Shown here: positions 1 through 8,455 of the stretch, one piece after another
Numbering within the stretch: position 1 is the stretch's first letter
Layout: the number at the start of each line of letters is the position of its first letter
Program-made: the position numbers and the translations under genes
DNA from: Novosphingobium sp. MW5
Lineage (GTDB): Bacteria; Pseudomonadota; Alphaproteobacteria; Sphingomonadales; Sphingomonadaceae
Direction: 5' to 3'
NCBI GenBank assembly: GCA_025938935.1
Contig: JAPCWB010000001.1
Span: 1,736,001 to 1,800,000, forward strand
Length of the DNA: 64,000 nucleotides
The notes under the pieces: generated by a model
What the model was told of the DNA's origin: nothing
Databases searched by the model: none
The model's input: the letters and a program-made list of their open reading frames with translations, nothing else

Positions 1-5
1 GAATC

Positions 6-20
6 GAACAAATCTGGAAC
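6..20 (+). promoter_or_regulatory. LexA (SOS) box before uvrA
   Basis: GAAC at 6-9 and GAAC at 17-20 are separated by exactly seven bases. This is the direct-repeat SOS box of alphaproteobacteria (GTTC-N7-GTTC read on the other strand), which is known to control uvrA and recA in this class. It ends 10 nt before the uvrA start codon, so bound LexA would block transcription start or early elongation. Both half-sites are perfect. The matching promoter lies outside the window. Confidence 0.8.
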
Positions 21-30
21 AGAGCGGCGC

Positions 31-2925
31 ATGTCGCTCTCCAAAATTGTCGTGCGGGGTGCCCGCGAACACAACCTCAAAGGCTTCGATGTCGAACTGC
101 CGCGCGATGCGCTGATCGTCGTTACGGGGCTGTCGGGCTCGGGCAAGTCGAGCCTCGCCTTCGATACGATCTATGCCGAGGGGCAGCGGCGTTATGTCGA
201 GAGCCTGTCGGCCTATGCTCGCCAGTTCCTCGAGATGATGCAGAAGCCCGATGTCGAGCATATCGACGGGCTTAGCCCTGCGATCTCGATCGAGCAAAAG
301 ACCACCAGCCGCAACCCGCGCTCGACCGTGGCGACGGTGACCGAGATCTATGACTACATGCGCCTGCTCTGGGCGCGGACGGGCATTCCCTATTCGCCCG
401 CCACCGGCCTGCCGATCAGCGCGCAGACCGTCAGCCAGATGGTCGACCGGGTGATGGCCCTGCCCGAGGGGACGCGCGCCTATCTGCTTGCTCCCGTCGT
501 GCGCCAGCGCAAGGGCGAGTACCGCAAGGAGCTCGCCGAGTGGCAGAAGGCCGGTTACACCCGCGTGCGCATCAATGGCGAGATGATGGCCATCGAGGAC
601 GCGCCCGCGCTCGACAAGAAGTTCAAGCATGACATCGAGGTTGTGGTTGACCGCATCGCCGTGCGCGAAGGCATCGAGACGCGGCTGGCGGACTCGTTCG
701 AACAGGTGCTGAAGCTCGCCGAGGGGCTGGTCTATCTCGACCTTGCCGATGGCACTGTCCCCGGCCGTGAAGAGGAAGAGGCGGGCGGCGCGATGAAGGG
801 CGCCGGCCTGCCGCCCAACCGCATCGTGTTCAGCGAGAAGTTCGCCTGCCCGGTCTCCGGCTTCACCATTGAGAGCGTGGAGCCGCGCCTGTTCTCGTTC
901 AACGCGCCGCAGGGGGCATGCCCGGCCTGCGACGGGCTTGGCGAAAAGCTGCTGTTCGATCCGCAGTTGGTGGTGCCGAACGAGCACCTCTCCCTCAAGC
1001 AGGGGGCCATCGTCCCCTGGGCGAAGAGCAACCCGCCGTCGCCCTATTACATGCAGGTGCTCGCCAGCCTCGCCAAGGAGTTCGGCTTCGGGCTCGATAC
1101 GCCGTGGGACGAACTGCCGGGCGAGGTGAAGGTGGTGATCCTCCACGGCACCGCCGGCCGCCCCGTGCCGCTGACGTTCAAGGACGGGCGCAAGGAATAT
1201 ACCGTCAGGAAGGCGTTCGAGGGCGTCATCGGCAACCTCAACCGCCGCATGTTGCAGACCGACTCTGCCTGGATGCGCGAGGAGCTGGGCAAGTACCAGA
1301 CCGCGCAGCCCTGCGAGGTGTGCGAGGGCAAGCGGCTCAAGCCGGAGGCGCTCAGCGTCAAGGTCGCCGGGCGGGACATCTCCTCGGTCACGCGCCTCTC
1401 CGTGGCCGATGCCGTGGCCTGGTTCGCGGGGCTGAATGACCAGCTCACCAGCCAGCAGCAGCAGATCGCCAAGGCCATCCTTAAGGAGATCAACGAGCGG
1501 CTGGGCTTCCTCAACAACGTCGGGCTCGATTACCTCAACCTCGACCGCACCTCCGGCACGCTGTCCGGCGGAGAAAGCCAGCGCATCCGCCTCGCCAGCC
1601 AGATCGGTTCGGGCCTCTCGGGCGTGCTCTACGTGCTCGACGAACCCTCGATCGGCCTCCACCAGCGCGACAATGACCGGCTCTTGGAAACGCTGAAGCG
1701 CCTGCGCGACCTTGGCAACACGGTGATCGTGGTGGAGCATGACGAGGACGCGATCCGCCATGCCGACCATATCGTCGACCTTGGCCCCGGCGCGGGCGTG
1801 CACGGGGGCGAGATCGTCGCCCAGGGCAAGCTCAAGGACATCCTCAAGGCCAAGAACAGCCTCACCGGCCAGTACCTCTCCGGCGCGCGGAAGATCGAGG
1901 TGCCAAAGGTGCGCCGCAAGGGCAACGGCCACAAGGTCGTGGTCGAAAACGCGCGGGCCAACAACCTCAAGGGCGTCACGGCGGAGTTCCCGCTCGGCAC
2001 CTTCTGCTGCGTCACCGGCCTGTCCGGCTCGGGCAAGTCCAGCCTCACGCTCGATACGCTCCACGCCGGTGCGGCGCGGGCGCTGAACGGCGCGCGGGTG
2101 ATCGCCGGGCCGCATGACCGGATCACCGGCCTCGAAATGTGCGACAAGGTGATCGAGATCGACCAGTCGCCCATCGGCCGCACCCCGCGCAGCAACCCCG
2201 CCACCTACACCGGCGCCTTCACGCAGATCCGCGACTGGTTCGCCGGCCTCCCCGAAAGCGCCGCGCGCGGGTACAAGGCGGGGCGCTTCAGCTTCAACGT
2301 CAAGGGCGGCCGCTGCGAAAAGTGCCAGGGCGACGGCCTGATCAAGATCGAAATGCACTTCCTCCCCGACGTTTACGTCACCTGCGAGGAATGCAACGGC
2401 AAGCGCTACAACCGCGAAACGCTGGAAGTGAAGTTCAAGGGCCACTCGATCGCCGACGTGCTCGACATGACGATCGAGGACGCGGAAGATTTCTTCAAGG
2501 CCGTCCCCCCCATCCGTGACAAGATGCACATGCTGAACGAGGTCGGCCTCGGCTACGTCAAGGTCGGCCAGCAGGCGACGACGCTGTCAGGCGGCGAGGC
2601 GCAGCGCGTCAAGCTCGCCAAGGAACTCAGCCGCCGCGCCACCGGGCAGACGCTCTACATCCTCGACGAGCCGACCACCGGCCTCCACTTCGAAGACGTC
2701 CGCAAACTGCTCGAAGTGCTCCAGCGCCTCGTCGATCAGGGCAATTCGGTGGTGGTGATCGAACACAACCTCGACGTGATCAAGGTGGCCGACTGGATCA
2801 TCGACCTCGGCCCGGAAGGCGGCGTACGGGGCGGGGAGATCGTGGCGGTGGGGACGCCGGAGGACGTGGCGAAGAACCCGCGGAGCTATACCGGGCAGTA
2901 TCTGGCGCCGTTGTTGGAGAGGTGA
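31..2925 (+). CDS. uvrA: UvrA, excinuclease ABC subunit A
   Basis: DNA-damage recognition ATPase of nucleotide excision repair; it acts in the cytoplasm as a dimer and loads UvrB on damaged DNA. The 964 residues are full length for the family. The first Walker A (GLSGSGKS) is at residues 33-40, a second identical one lies near residue 663, and both halves carry the SGGESQR or SGGEAQR ABC signature followed by a Walker B (YVLDEPS, YILDEPT). Zinc-binding CxxC pairs are visible (CPACDG, CEVCEG, CEKCQG, CEECNG). The ATG at 31 begins the usual [17 protein letters not shown]-terminus. The LexA box directly upstream says the gene is SOS-induced. It is followed by a low-GC island on the opposite strand. 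Confidence 0.98.
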   Translation: MSLSKIVVRGAREHNLKGFDVELPRDALIVVTGLSGSGKSSLAFDTIYAEGQRRYVESLSAYARQFLEMMQKPDVEHIDGLSPAISIEQKTTSRNPRSTVATVTEIYDYMRLLWARTGIPYSPATGLPISAQTVSQMVDRVMALPEGTRAYLLAPVVRQRKGEYRKELAEWQKAGYTRVRINGEMMAIEDAPALDKKFKHDIEVVVDRIAVREGIETRLADSFEQVLKLAEGLVYLDLADGTVPGREEEEAGGAMKGAGLPPNRIVFSEKFACPVSGFTIESVEPRLFSFNAPQGACPACDGLGEKLLFDPQLVVPNEHLSLKQGAIVPWAKSNPPSPYYMQVLASLAKEFGFGLDTPWDELPGEVKVVILHGTAGRPVPLTFKDGRKEYTVRKAFEGVIGNLNRRMLQTDSAWMREELGKYQTAQPCEVCEGKRLKPEALSVKVAGRDISSVTRLSVADAVAWFAGLNDQLTSQQQQIAKAILKEINERLGFLNNVGLDYLNLDRTSGTLSGGESQRIRLASQIGSGLSGVLYVLDEPSIGLHQRDNDRLLETLKRLRDLGNTVIVVEHDEDAIRHADHIVDLGPGAGVHGGEIVAQGKLKDILKAKNSLTGQYLSGARKIEVPKVRRKGNGHKVVVENARANNLKGVTAEFPLGTFCCVTGLSGSGKSSLTLDTLHAGAARALNGARVIAGPHDRITGLEMCDKVIEIDQSPIGRTPRSNPATYTGAFTQIRDWFAGLPESAARGYKAGRFSFNVKGGRCEKCQGDGLIKIEMHFLPDVYVTCEECNGKRYNRETLEVKFKGHSIADVLDMTIEDAEDFFKAVPPIRDKMHMLNEVGLGYVKVGQQATTLSGGEAQRVKLAKELSRRATGQTLYILDEPTTGLHFEDVRKLLEVLQRLVDQGNSVVVIEHNLDVIKVADWIIDLGPEGGVRGGEIVAVGTPEDVAKNPRSYTGQYLAPLLER

Positions 2926-2964
2926 GGGGCATCCAATTAACAAAAGGGCGTAAGAATATTATAA

Positions 2965-3636
2965 TTACAATAATCTTGCCTCTAATCGGCTCAACCAACT
3001 GTCAAAATGAGAGCACTCCTGCCGAATTGTATCCAATCCAATATCGATTGCTGCAATATTACCATAAAGAGGTTTCTCATAGCCCGGGATAATGCCTAAA
3101 ACACGCTTTGATGGGGCGGTCATTGGAGAATCATTTATGTGTTCTGGCGTAGAGAATTGATTGCGGATGCTTTGTAAAGAGGCAAGCTTATTTTCATGAC
3201 CAATCGACGATGCAAATCGAGCGCAGTCACTAAAAAGCAATGCTTCAAACTCGTGCATCAAAACGAACGGCTCAAACCTGTCGCTGTGGGGACTGTGCTC
3301 TGAAAAATCTTCACTAAGTTGTTGTGCGACATGGTTCCCTTTAAGCTCATGCAGCATATTTGTCGCATCTTCACGGCCCGGCCAACTGTTAGGCAGGGCG
3401 TAATAATCGACCATCGTTGTGGCAATGCAACCGGGGTCTGAACTTAGATGTCTGTCGATTTCGCGGCGAACAACCTCCCAAGATTTAATGCCACCCCTAC
3501 TTTTTCGTTGCCTAGAGTTTCCGAGTAACCTAGCGCCGACTGAGTGATAGCCACACGAATACAGGTGAGGTGCAATCACCTCTTTAACGAATGTTTCTTC
3601 CGTTTGACCTTCTACATGCACAAGAATTCGAGTCAT
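2965..3636 (-). CDS. DUF4276 family protein (TOPRIM-like), partner of the upstream ATPase
   Basis: The 223-residue protein starts with the family hallmark VEGQTEE (Glu9), then has MVDYYALP (Asp77) and MHEFEALLFSD (about residues 127-137). These acidic motifs fit a TOPRIM-like nuclease fold, as proposed for DUF4276 and related to RloB and DUF4435. Its ATG shares one base with the TAA of the ATPase gene (TAATG at 3636), so the two are translationally coupled and probably act together. Base composition is far below the neighbours (24 G+C in the 60 bases 3001-3060). From family knowledge such pairs are anti-phage defence modules in which the TOPRIM partner is the effector. That role is inference here; the family assignment is firm. 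Confidence 0.85.
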   Translation of the reverse strand: MTRILVHVEGQTEETFVKEVIAPHLYSCGYHSVGARLLGNSRQRKSRGGIKSWEVVRREIDRHLSSDPGCIATTMVDYYALPNSWPGREDATNMLHELKGNHVAQQLSEDFSEHSPHSDRFEPFVLMHEFEALLFSDCARFASSIGHENKLASLQSIRNQFSTPEHINDSPMTAPSKRVLGIIPGYEKPLYGNIAAIDIGLDTIRQECSHFDSWLSRLEARLL

Positions 3637-4754
3637 TAATCACGCTCCATCTCTGAAGTAGGGCGTCCACCGAGTTCTCCTTTCTCCCACAGTTGACCTA
3701 GGCTGTAATCTTCAAGCCATGCGTCAAGTGAGTCGTCTGTCAACCTACAAAAGACTGTCGCGTTATCTTGTCGATTGGCAACTAGCACATCTTCAGGATC
3801 AAAGTTATCAAGTAGTAGAGCGGATTGTGTAGAAATTATTATTTGAGATTCTATGGATGCTCTCCGTATCATGCTTGCAAGAATTGTGAGAGCGTACGGA
3901 TGAAGTCCTAGTTCTGGCTCGTCAATGATGATGACAGATGGCTTTAGTGCGGCCGGCTGGAGTAGTAATGTAGCTAGTGCAACGAATCGTAGTGTGCCGT
4001 CCGACATAGATGAGGCAGCAAAATATGCATCTGACGATTCGTGGCGCCATTCTAATCTGATTTTATCTTCATTAAGAGCCGATGGTTCTAAAGAAAAATC
4101 CATAAAGTATGGCGCTACACTCTTAATAGTGTTAACAATCATGTTGTATTCTTCGCTATGTTTGTTGCGAAGCATATATAGAAATGGCGCTAAATTTGCA
4201 GCGTCGGCGCGTAGACTGCGATTGTCATTGATCTCTGCTGTTTGCTTCAACGGTGATGTGCGGCTTGTATCATGAAAATGATAAACTCGCCATTTTCCAA
4301 GATGGCCTCTGACGTATTGAGAGATCGCTTGCGATTGTGGCTTGCTAATCGCTGCCTCAAAACCGCTATTAGCTAAAGATCTGTCGTAAGGGTGTTGATA
4401 CTTAGATTTATCCCAGTAATATATAATTTCGTCGAAAGGGATAAGATCACCATCATCTGTCGGTATCAAATCAATTTTATATTGATTTACTTCGCCAGAA
4501 AAAGCAACATGTATTTCTATGTGCTTTGTGCGCTTTGATCCCAAAAACAAAAGTGCTTCAGCGCCGCCCGATCGTCCGACGTATTCTTTCAACCTGCCTT
4601 CGCGGATTGCATTCAAAAAAGAAAAAACCTCGATAAAATTCGATTTGCCCGAGCCATTGGCACCAATGACCACATTCACAGCTCGGAGTTCGAGCTTTTG
4701 CAAGTTTTCAAGGCTTCTGAAGCCTCTCACAGAAATCCAGTCTATCGCGGGCAT
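3636..4754 (-). CDS. AAA/ABC-type ATPase (AAA_21, RloA/AriA-like), probable phage-defence sensor
   Basis: An SMC/OLD-like ATPase of about 372 residues. Walker A GANGSGKS is at residues 31-38, the signature SMSDGTLRF near 249-257, and Walker B VIIIDEPELGLHP with Asp278-Glu279, followed by a switch-like IIISTQSALLL. It begins with the usual IDWISVRGFRSL strand. The ATG at 4754 is chosen over a TTG at 4760 because GGTGAGG sits 7 nt upstream of it. Codon use is A/T-rich (19 G+C in the 60 bases 4081-4140), unlike uvrA, which points to acquisition by transfer. The stop overlaps the start of the DUF4276 gene. Gene order, ATPase first and TOPRIM-like second, matches PARIS and RloAB. The target and the trigger cannot be read from sequence. 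Confidence 0.87.
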   Translation of the reverse strand: MPAIDWISVRGFRSLENLQKLELRAVNVVIGANGSGKSNFIEVFSFLNAIREGRLKEYVGRSGGAEALLFLGSKRTKHIEIHVAFSGEVNQYKIDLIPTDDGDLIPFDEIIYYWDKSKYQHPYDRSLANSGFEAAISKPQSQAISQYVRGHLGKWRVYHFHDTSRTSPLKQTAEINDNRSLRADAANLAPFLYMLRNKHSEEYNMIVNTIKSVAPYFMDFSLEPSALNEDKIRLEWRHESSDAYFAASSMSDGTLRFVALATLLLQPAALKPSVIIIDEPELGLHPYALTILASMIRRASIESQIIISTQSALLLDNFDPEDVLVANRQDNATVFCRLTDDSLDAWLEDYSLGQLWEKGELGGRPTSEMERD

Positions 4755-4784
4755 TTCCAATCCTCACCGCCAGCGAAGTTGGGG

Positions 4785-4813
4785 GGTGTACTCTGGCGGC
4801 GTACTTCTGGCAG
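4785..4813. repeat. imperfect tandem repeat before the ATPase gene
   Basis: Two imperfect copies of a 13-14 nt unit lie side by side, GTACTCTGGCGGC and GTACTTCTGGCAGC, about 30-60 nt upstream of the ATPase start (which reads leftward). The place would suit an operator or promoter element of the defence pair. No promoter match is convincing, so this is only a candidate site. Confidence 0.35.
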
Positions 4814-4962
4814 CCAGTAGGGACATCGGCAAGGCGCATATCAAGCGTTTTGTTTCGCTCATAGGTTGCTTTGTTGCAACATGCCGCGGTGTAAGGCCTG
4901 TCCTACATCCCCAATCCCCTATAAATAGTCCGGTTCCCTTCGCTCCCTTGCACAGGTGAACC

Positions 4963-6027
4963 ATGACCCAGATTTCCGCGCAGGCGCAGTTTGAGCGCCG
5001 CGATTCCGCTCGCTCTGCCGAACTTCCCGATGAGGCCCAGCGCCATTCCGGGCAGGATTGGCGCACCCGCGAGCCTGTCCTTACTCCGCAGCGCAAGATG
5101 CGTTTCCTCGATGAACTCTCGCGCCACGGCAATGTGCGGGTGGCGGCAGGGCGGGTGGGGGTTTCGCGCTCTGCCGTCTATCTGGCGCAGCGGCGGGATG
5201 CGGCTTTTGCTCGCGGGTGGCGGGCAGCGCTTGTGCTCGCGCGCGATCATGCCGAGGCGGTGCTGGCCGAGCGGGCGATCGAGGGGGTGGAAGAGGAGAT
5301 CTGGTATCGCGGCGAGCTGGTCGGCGCGCGGCGGCGCTATGACGGGCGGCTCCTGCTGGCGCACCTCGCGCGGCTCGACCGGCTCTGTGCCGAGGATGCG
5401 GCGGCGCTGGCCGATGCCGCCCGCTTCGACGCCGTGATCGGCGAGGTGGGTGAGCTTCCTGAGGCCGAGGAGCGCCATCCCGAAACCGGCGAGCCGCTGA
5501 CCTGGCCCGCCCGCGCGGACTTCGTCTCGCAGGCGCGGGCCGATGCGGTGGAGGATGCGCGCAGCCTCGTCCGCGGGGACCTCGGCATGGTTGAACTGTT
5601 CGATGCCGAGGCGGTCGACGCGGCGGTTGCGGGGGCGGGCGCGGAGTGGGACGCCTTCCACCTCGCGCTGTGGCAGGCGGTCGATGCGGCGCTGGTGGAC
5701 GGGGGCGGGGAGGATCCCCTGGACTGTGTGCAAAGTGTCCAGTCCATCGCTTGTCCGCCCGTCCCCAACTCCCGTCATCCCCGCGCAGGCGGGGATCCAT
5801 CCGAGGTGGCCGGCTCCCCGTGCCCTTCGCCGGGTTCCCGCTTTCGCGGGGATGACGAGGTTGTGGAAGTGGGACAGGGTCCCGGACCAACCAGCAACAC
5901 CTCCCGTCATCCCCGCGCAGGCGGGGATGCATCCGGGGTGGCCGGCTCTTCGCACCCTTCGCCGGGTTCCCGCCTGCGCGGGAATGACGAGGTGAGGGAC
6001 TGGGCCATCGGCGCGGATGGCGGATGA
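4963..6027 (+). CDS. HTH-containing protein of unknown function with a repeat-encoded C-terminus
   Basis: A 354-residue soluble protein. Around residues 45-75 it has a helix-turn-helix-like stretch (NVRVAAGRVGVSRSAVYLAQRR), followed by a long helical region (ARDHAEAVLAERAIEGVEEEIW). I know this arrangement from unnamed sphingomonad proteins, some likened to phage terminase small subunits; no function can be assigned. The ATG at 4963 follows AGGTGA. From about residue 270 the reading frame runs through two copies of a REP-like palindrome (RHPRAGGDP...GSRFRGDDE, twice), so the last 80 or so residues are probably a late addition and not part of the fold. Confidence 0.7.
   Translation: MTQISAQAQFERRDSARSAELPDEAQRHSGQDWRTREPVLTPQRKMRFLDELSRHGNVRVAAGRVGVSRSAVYLAQRRDAAFARGWRAALVLARDHAEAVLAERAIEGVEEEIWYRGELVGARRRYDGRLLLAHLARLDRLCAEDAAALADAARFDAVIGEVGELPEAEERHPETGEPLTWPARADFVSQARADAVEDARSLVRGDLGMVELFDAEAVDAAVAGAGAEWDAFHLALWQAVDAALVDGGGEDPLDCVQSVQSIACPPVPNSRHPRAGGDPSEVAGSPCPSPGSRFRGDDEVVEVGQGPGPTSNTSRHPRAGGDASGVAGSSHPSPGSRLRGNDEVRDWAIGADGG
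5774..5857. repeat. REP-like palindromic repeat, copy 1
   Basis: An 84-nt palindromic unit that starts GTCATCCCCGCGCAGGCGGG and ends CGCGGGGATGAC. Each arm holds its own small hairpin, and the arms also pair with each other. It is read in frame inside the upstream gene. A second copy follows at 5906 and a relative lies between obgE and proB. Dispersed units of this kind are common between genes in sphingomonads. Confidence 0.85.
5906..5989. repeat. REP-like palindromic repeat, copy 2
   Basis: Second 84-nt copy, with the same left arm GTCATCCCCGCGCAGGCGGG, a right arm GCCTGCGCGGGAATGAC, and about ten base differences from copy 1. The two copies are 48 nt apart, in the same orientation, and both are open in the frame of the HTH gene. 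Confidence 0.85.
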
Positions 6028-6129
6028 ACGGTGGCGCAGGGGCGGCCTGCCGTTTCGCCGGGGGAACCAAACGGACGGGGAAATGGTTTCCATCGCACTA
6101 CCAGAGGGGGCCTTTGGAGTTGTTGATCG

Positions 6130-6594
6130 ATGGACCCGTTCTCGTCCAAGCTCGCTTTTTCCGCCGCGGCCGCCGGTGCGGCGCTGCTGGGTGCGATCTA
6201 TCCGGTGCCCCGCTACGAGGCGCCCGAAATGAGCCGCCCCTGGGCGAAGGCGGGCGCGGTGAACGCGTGGCAGCCGGCGTCTGGCATGGAGGACCGCTAT
6301 TCCTATGCCGGTGCCCTGCCGAACTCTTCGGGGCCGATCGATGTCTATGGCCAGCATCCGTGGATCCTCGCCCGCGTGCGGCAGGAACAGGCACGCGAAG
6401 AGGCGCAGATGCGCGCCCTGCTGGCCGAGCCGGTGGCTTACCGGGCCGAGGACGAGGTGCTTGATGCGCCGCTGCCCGAGGCGGCCCCGGCCAAGCCCCA
6501 GGCGGCGGTGGTCACCGTGACGCGCGGATCGAAGGAGGCGGAGGAAGTGCCGCTCGAACCCGCGCCGCAGTTGGCGGTTGTAAGCGAGCAGTAA
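6130..6594 (+). CDS. hypothetical protein with N-terminal hydrophobic segment
   Basis: A 154-residue protein with a short hydrophobic N-terminal stretch (LAFSAAAAGAALLGAIY), then a polar part rich in Ala, Pro and Glu. The hydrophobic part could be a membrane anchor or an uncleaved signal. I do not recognise a domain. A weak GGAG lies 13 nt before the ATG. It stands alone between the repeat-bearing gene and the next secreted protein; codon use is typical of the chromosome, which supports it being real. Confidence 0.55.
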   Translation: MDPFSSKLAFSAAAAGAALLGAIYPVPRYEAPEMSRPWAKAGAVNAWQPASGMEDRYSYAGALPNSSGPIDVYGQHPWILARVRQEQAREEAQMRALLAEPVAYRAEDEVLDAPLPEAAPAKPQAAVVTVTRGSKEAEEVPLEPAPQLAVVSEQ

Positions 6595-6717
6595 ACGCCC
6601 GCCGCCGAGCCGCTCCGATCCTGCGACGAGCCGCAAACGCTTTATCGCAAGTGCTTTGCGCCGCTCCCTCATGCTGCGTCATAACCTGCCCATAGGGTAG
6701 GAAGGGTCGCGTCAAAC

Positions 6718-7068
6718 ATGAGGAACCGTATTTTTGCGGGCGCTGTCGCGCTCGCGCTGGGCACAGTGGCAGCCGCTCCGGCATTGGCGGACGATCCCAA
6801 CGATCCGGCCATGCGCGATCCGGCGGCGCGGGCGAAGGACAGGGCGATCATTCGCAAGCTGAACCGCGATCAGCTCGCCTATGTGCAAAAGCGCGATGCG
6901 GAATATGCCAAGGGCTGGCAGGCCTGGCGCGAATATCAGGAGCGCGGGCCGGAAGCGGACGAGGGCTATGCCTCGGCGCGGGCCCGCCATGAGCGGGACA
7001 TGGCGGCCTGGCGCCGCGCCGTTGCCGCCTGCGAGGCGGGCCGCTGGGAATACTGCGACCGGCGCTGA
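6718..7068 (+). CDS. small secreted protein of unknown function
   Basis: 116 residues with a clear signal peptide (MRNRIFAGAVALALG...APALADD, cleavage near residue 24) and then a charged helical domain ending in two cysteines (ACEAGRWEYCDRR) that could form a disulphide in the periplasm. AGGAAGGG lies 11 nt before the ATG. No known domain is recognised. It converges with the DUF3617 gene, and the two share a hairpin terminator between them. Confidence 0.75.
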   Translation: MRNRIFAGAVALALGTVAAAPALADDPNDPAMRDPAARAKDRAIIRKLNRDQLAYVQKRDAEYAKGWQAWREYQERGPEADEGYASARARHERDMAAWRRAVAACEAGRWEYCDRR

Positions 7069-7093
7069 CAAGGCGAGGCCGCGGTTGGGAGCG

Positions 7094-7125
7094 GGCTCCC
7101 CCTTTCCATCTGGCGAGGGGGAGCC
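7094..7125. terminator. shared hairpin terminator between convergent genes
   Basis: GGCTCCCCC (7094-7102) pairs perfectly with GGGGGAGCC (7117-7125) across a 14-nt loop. It lies between the ends of two convergent genes, so it could end both transcripts. There is no clear T-run on either side. Confidence 0.6.
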
Positions 7126-7131
7126 TGACCC

Positions 7132-7623
7132 TTACTTCTTGCAGTCACCCGTGCGCTCGGAAACGACGCTCATCTTGATCGAGGCCTTGCCGCCGGGCAG
7201 CGCGGGCTGGTTGATGTCGGCGGACATGGCCATGTCCACCTTGTTGGCATCGTAGGTGCCTTCCATCTTCATGCCGTCAGCGCCGAACATGCCGTTGGTG
7301 CACTTCAGCGTGCCGCTCATCTTGCCGCCGCCCTGACTGTAGGGATCGAGCGTACAATTGCCCTGCTGGCTCTTCTTGGAGAAGTCGCGCACGCCAGCCT
7401 TGGCCTGCTCTGGCGTCATGCAGCTTTCGGTCGACTGGCCCTGGCCCATCATCATGGCCATGCGGTCCTTGATCTGCTTCTGCATCTCCGCCGGGGCGCC
7501 GGGCACTTCGAAGCTGGTGACCTTCATCGTGGTCTTCCAGTTGCCGGGGTTCAGCTCGCCATCGGCCTTGCCGCATGCGGCCAGCATGGCCAGCGCGGCG
7601 AGGGGAAGCACATTGCGGATCAT
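7132..7623 (-). CDS. DUF3617 family lipoprotein
   Basis: 163 residues with a lipoprotein signal (LAALAMLAACGKADGE; Cys near residue 17), so it is probably lipid-anchored in the periplasm. The rest matches DUF3617: NPGNWKTTMKVTSFEVPG, a central SCMTPEQ and a late GTYDANKVDMAMS; conserved cysteines are present. The ATG at 7623 is used because AGGAG lies 6 nt upstream; an ATG six codons earlier overlaps that site. The role of the family is not known. Confidence 0.85.
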   Translation of the reverse strand: MIRNVLPLAALAMLAACGKADGELNPGNWKTTMKVTSFEVPGAPAEMQKQIKDRMAMMMGQGQSTESCMTPEQAKAGVRDFSKKSQQGNCTLDPYSQGGGKMSGTLKCTNGMFGADGMKMEGTYDANKVDMAMSADINQPALPGGKASIKMSVVSERTGDCKK

Positions 7624-8455
7624 CGGGATCTCCTTTTGCATGGGATGTCCGCCCGCAAGTCCTCTCCCGGCCGGTACAGGCGCCAGAGCCTAGCGATTGG
7701 CGCCCCAAGTGCAACGGCTAACCAGACCTGTGGTGGTCCGGCGGGATGAGGGGATTGACCTTGGCGCCGGAAGGAGTGCGGGGAGGCGGCACTGTCCGCA
7801 GGCGGGAGGACACAGCAAAAGGGGCCGGCATTGCTGCCAGCCCCCGCTCACCGTTCTCCTGCGTTCGCAGCTTCTGGTCGACTTTGCCTGGCTCTGCCAG
7901 CGGTGCCTTTGGCCGAAGCCTCAAGCGACCGGTCGCCGTACCTCTGCACCCGCCGAAGTGGTGCCCGGTCCCGTCAGGTGGGTGGCCGATCCGCGCATCG
8001 CTTGCCCTAAGGCAAAGTTTGCCGACCCGTGCCGATCCCGCCTGGCGGTTCCGTGACTGCCTTCTGGTGCTTGGTTCCGGTTCAATGCCTGACCCGAAGG
8101 TCCTGCTTTTCTCCGTTACCGCGCTCCTCGCGAAAGCGGTCTGACGGTAGCGCGCCTCTCACTGCATCTGCGGTTCGCCAGGTCTGTTCCGGGGGAACTC
8201 GCGAGGCGTGTTTTCCGATACTGCTGCGGGCATCACTGCCGTATCTTCAGGTTGCTTTTTTCGTTTCGTTTCAGAGGTTTCCCTCCGTCCCGTCGCGTCT
8301 GAAGCGCCCTTCCGATGACTTGAAGCTGCGCCCCGAAACCGAGTCGCACAAGCGGGATTCGGGGAAGTTATCCACAGGCAGCCGACTCCACGGTGGATAA
8401 GTCGGCTCCCGCGGTGGACATCTTTGGGTGCAGCGCAGCGAGGCGCCGATTCGGA
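7624..8455. other. gene-free stretch of 832 nt with paired DnaA-box-like sites
   Basis: No convincing gene is seen on either strand; open frames here have no start site, family match or typical codon pattern. Near the argG end, a perfect DnaA box TTATCCACA (8368-8376) faces a one-mismatch copy GGTGGATAA (8392-8400). Within the same stretch GCCGACT and AGTCGGC form a 7-bp stem around CCACGGTGG. A T-rich run lies at about 8249-8270. This could hold the argG transcript end or an unrecognised small RNA. Confidence 0.5.

Noticed and set aside
5774-5989. CRISPR-like pair of repeats
   Set aside because: Only two palindromic units of 84 nt with different inner bases and no regular spacers or cas genes; REP-like elements fit.
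4903-6672. Long minus-strand open frame across the HTH gene and the repeats
   Set aside because: Composition is that of a shadow, and it spans REP elements; the plus-strand gene has a ribosome site and normal protein features.
7746-8144. Open frame of 132 codons in the gap before argG
   Set aside because: No ribosome site, no family match and atypical codon pattern; left as non-coding.
8368-8400. Chromosome origin from the paired DnaA boxes
   Set aside because: Two boxes only, no A/T-rich unwinding block beside them and no origin-linked genes; kept only as a curiosity.
7624-8455. 6S RNA, RNase P RNA or tmRNA in the gene-free gap
   Set aside because: None of the conserved core sequences of these RNAs was found on either strand.
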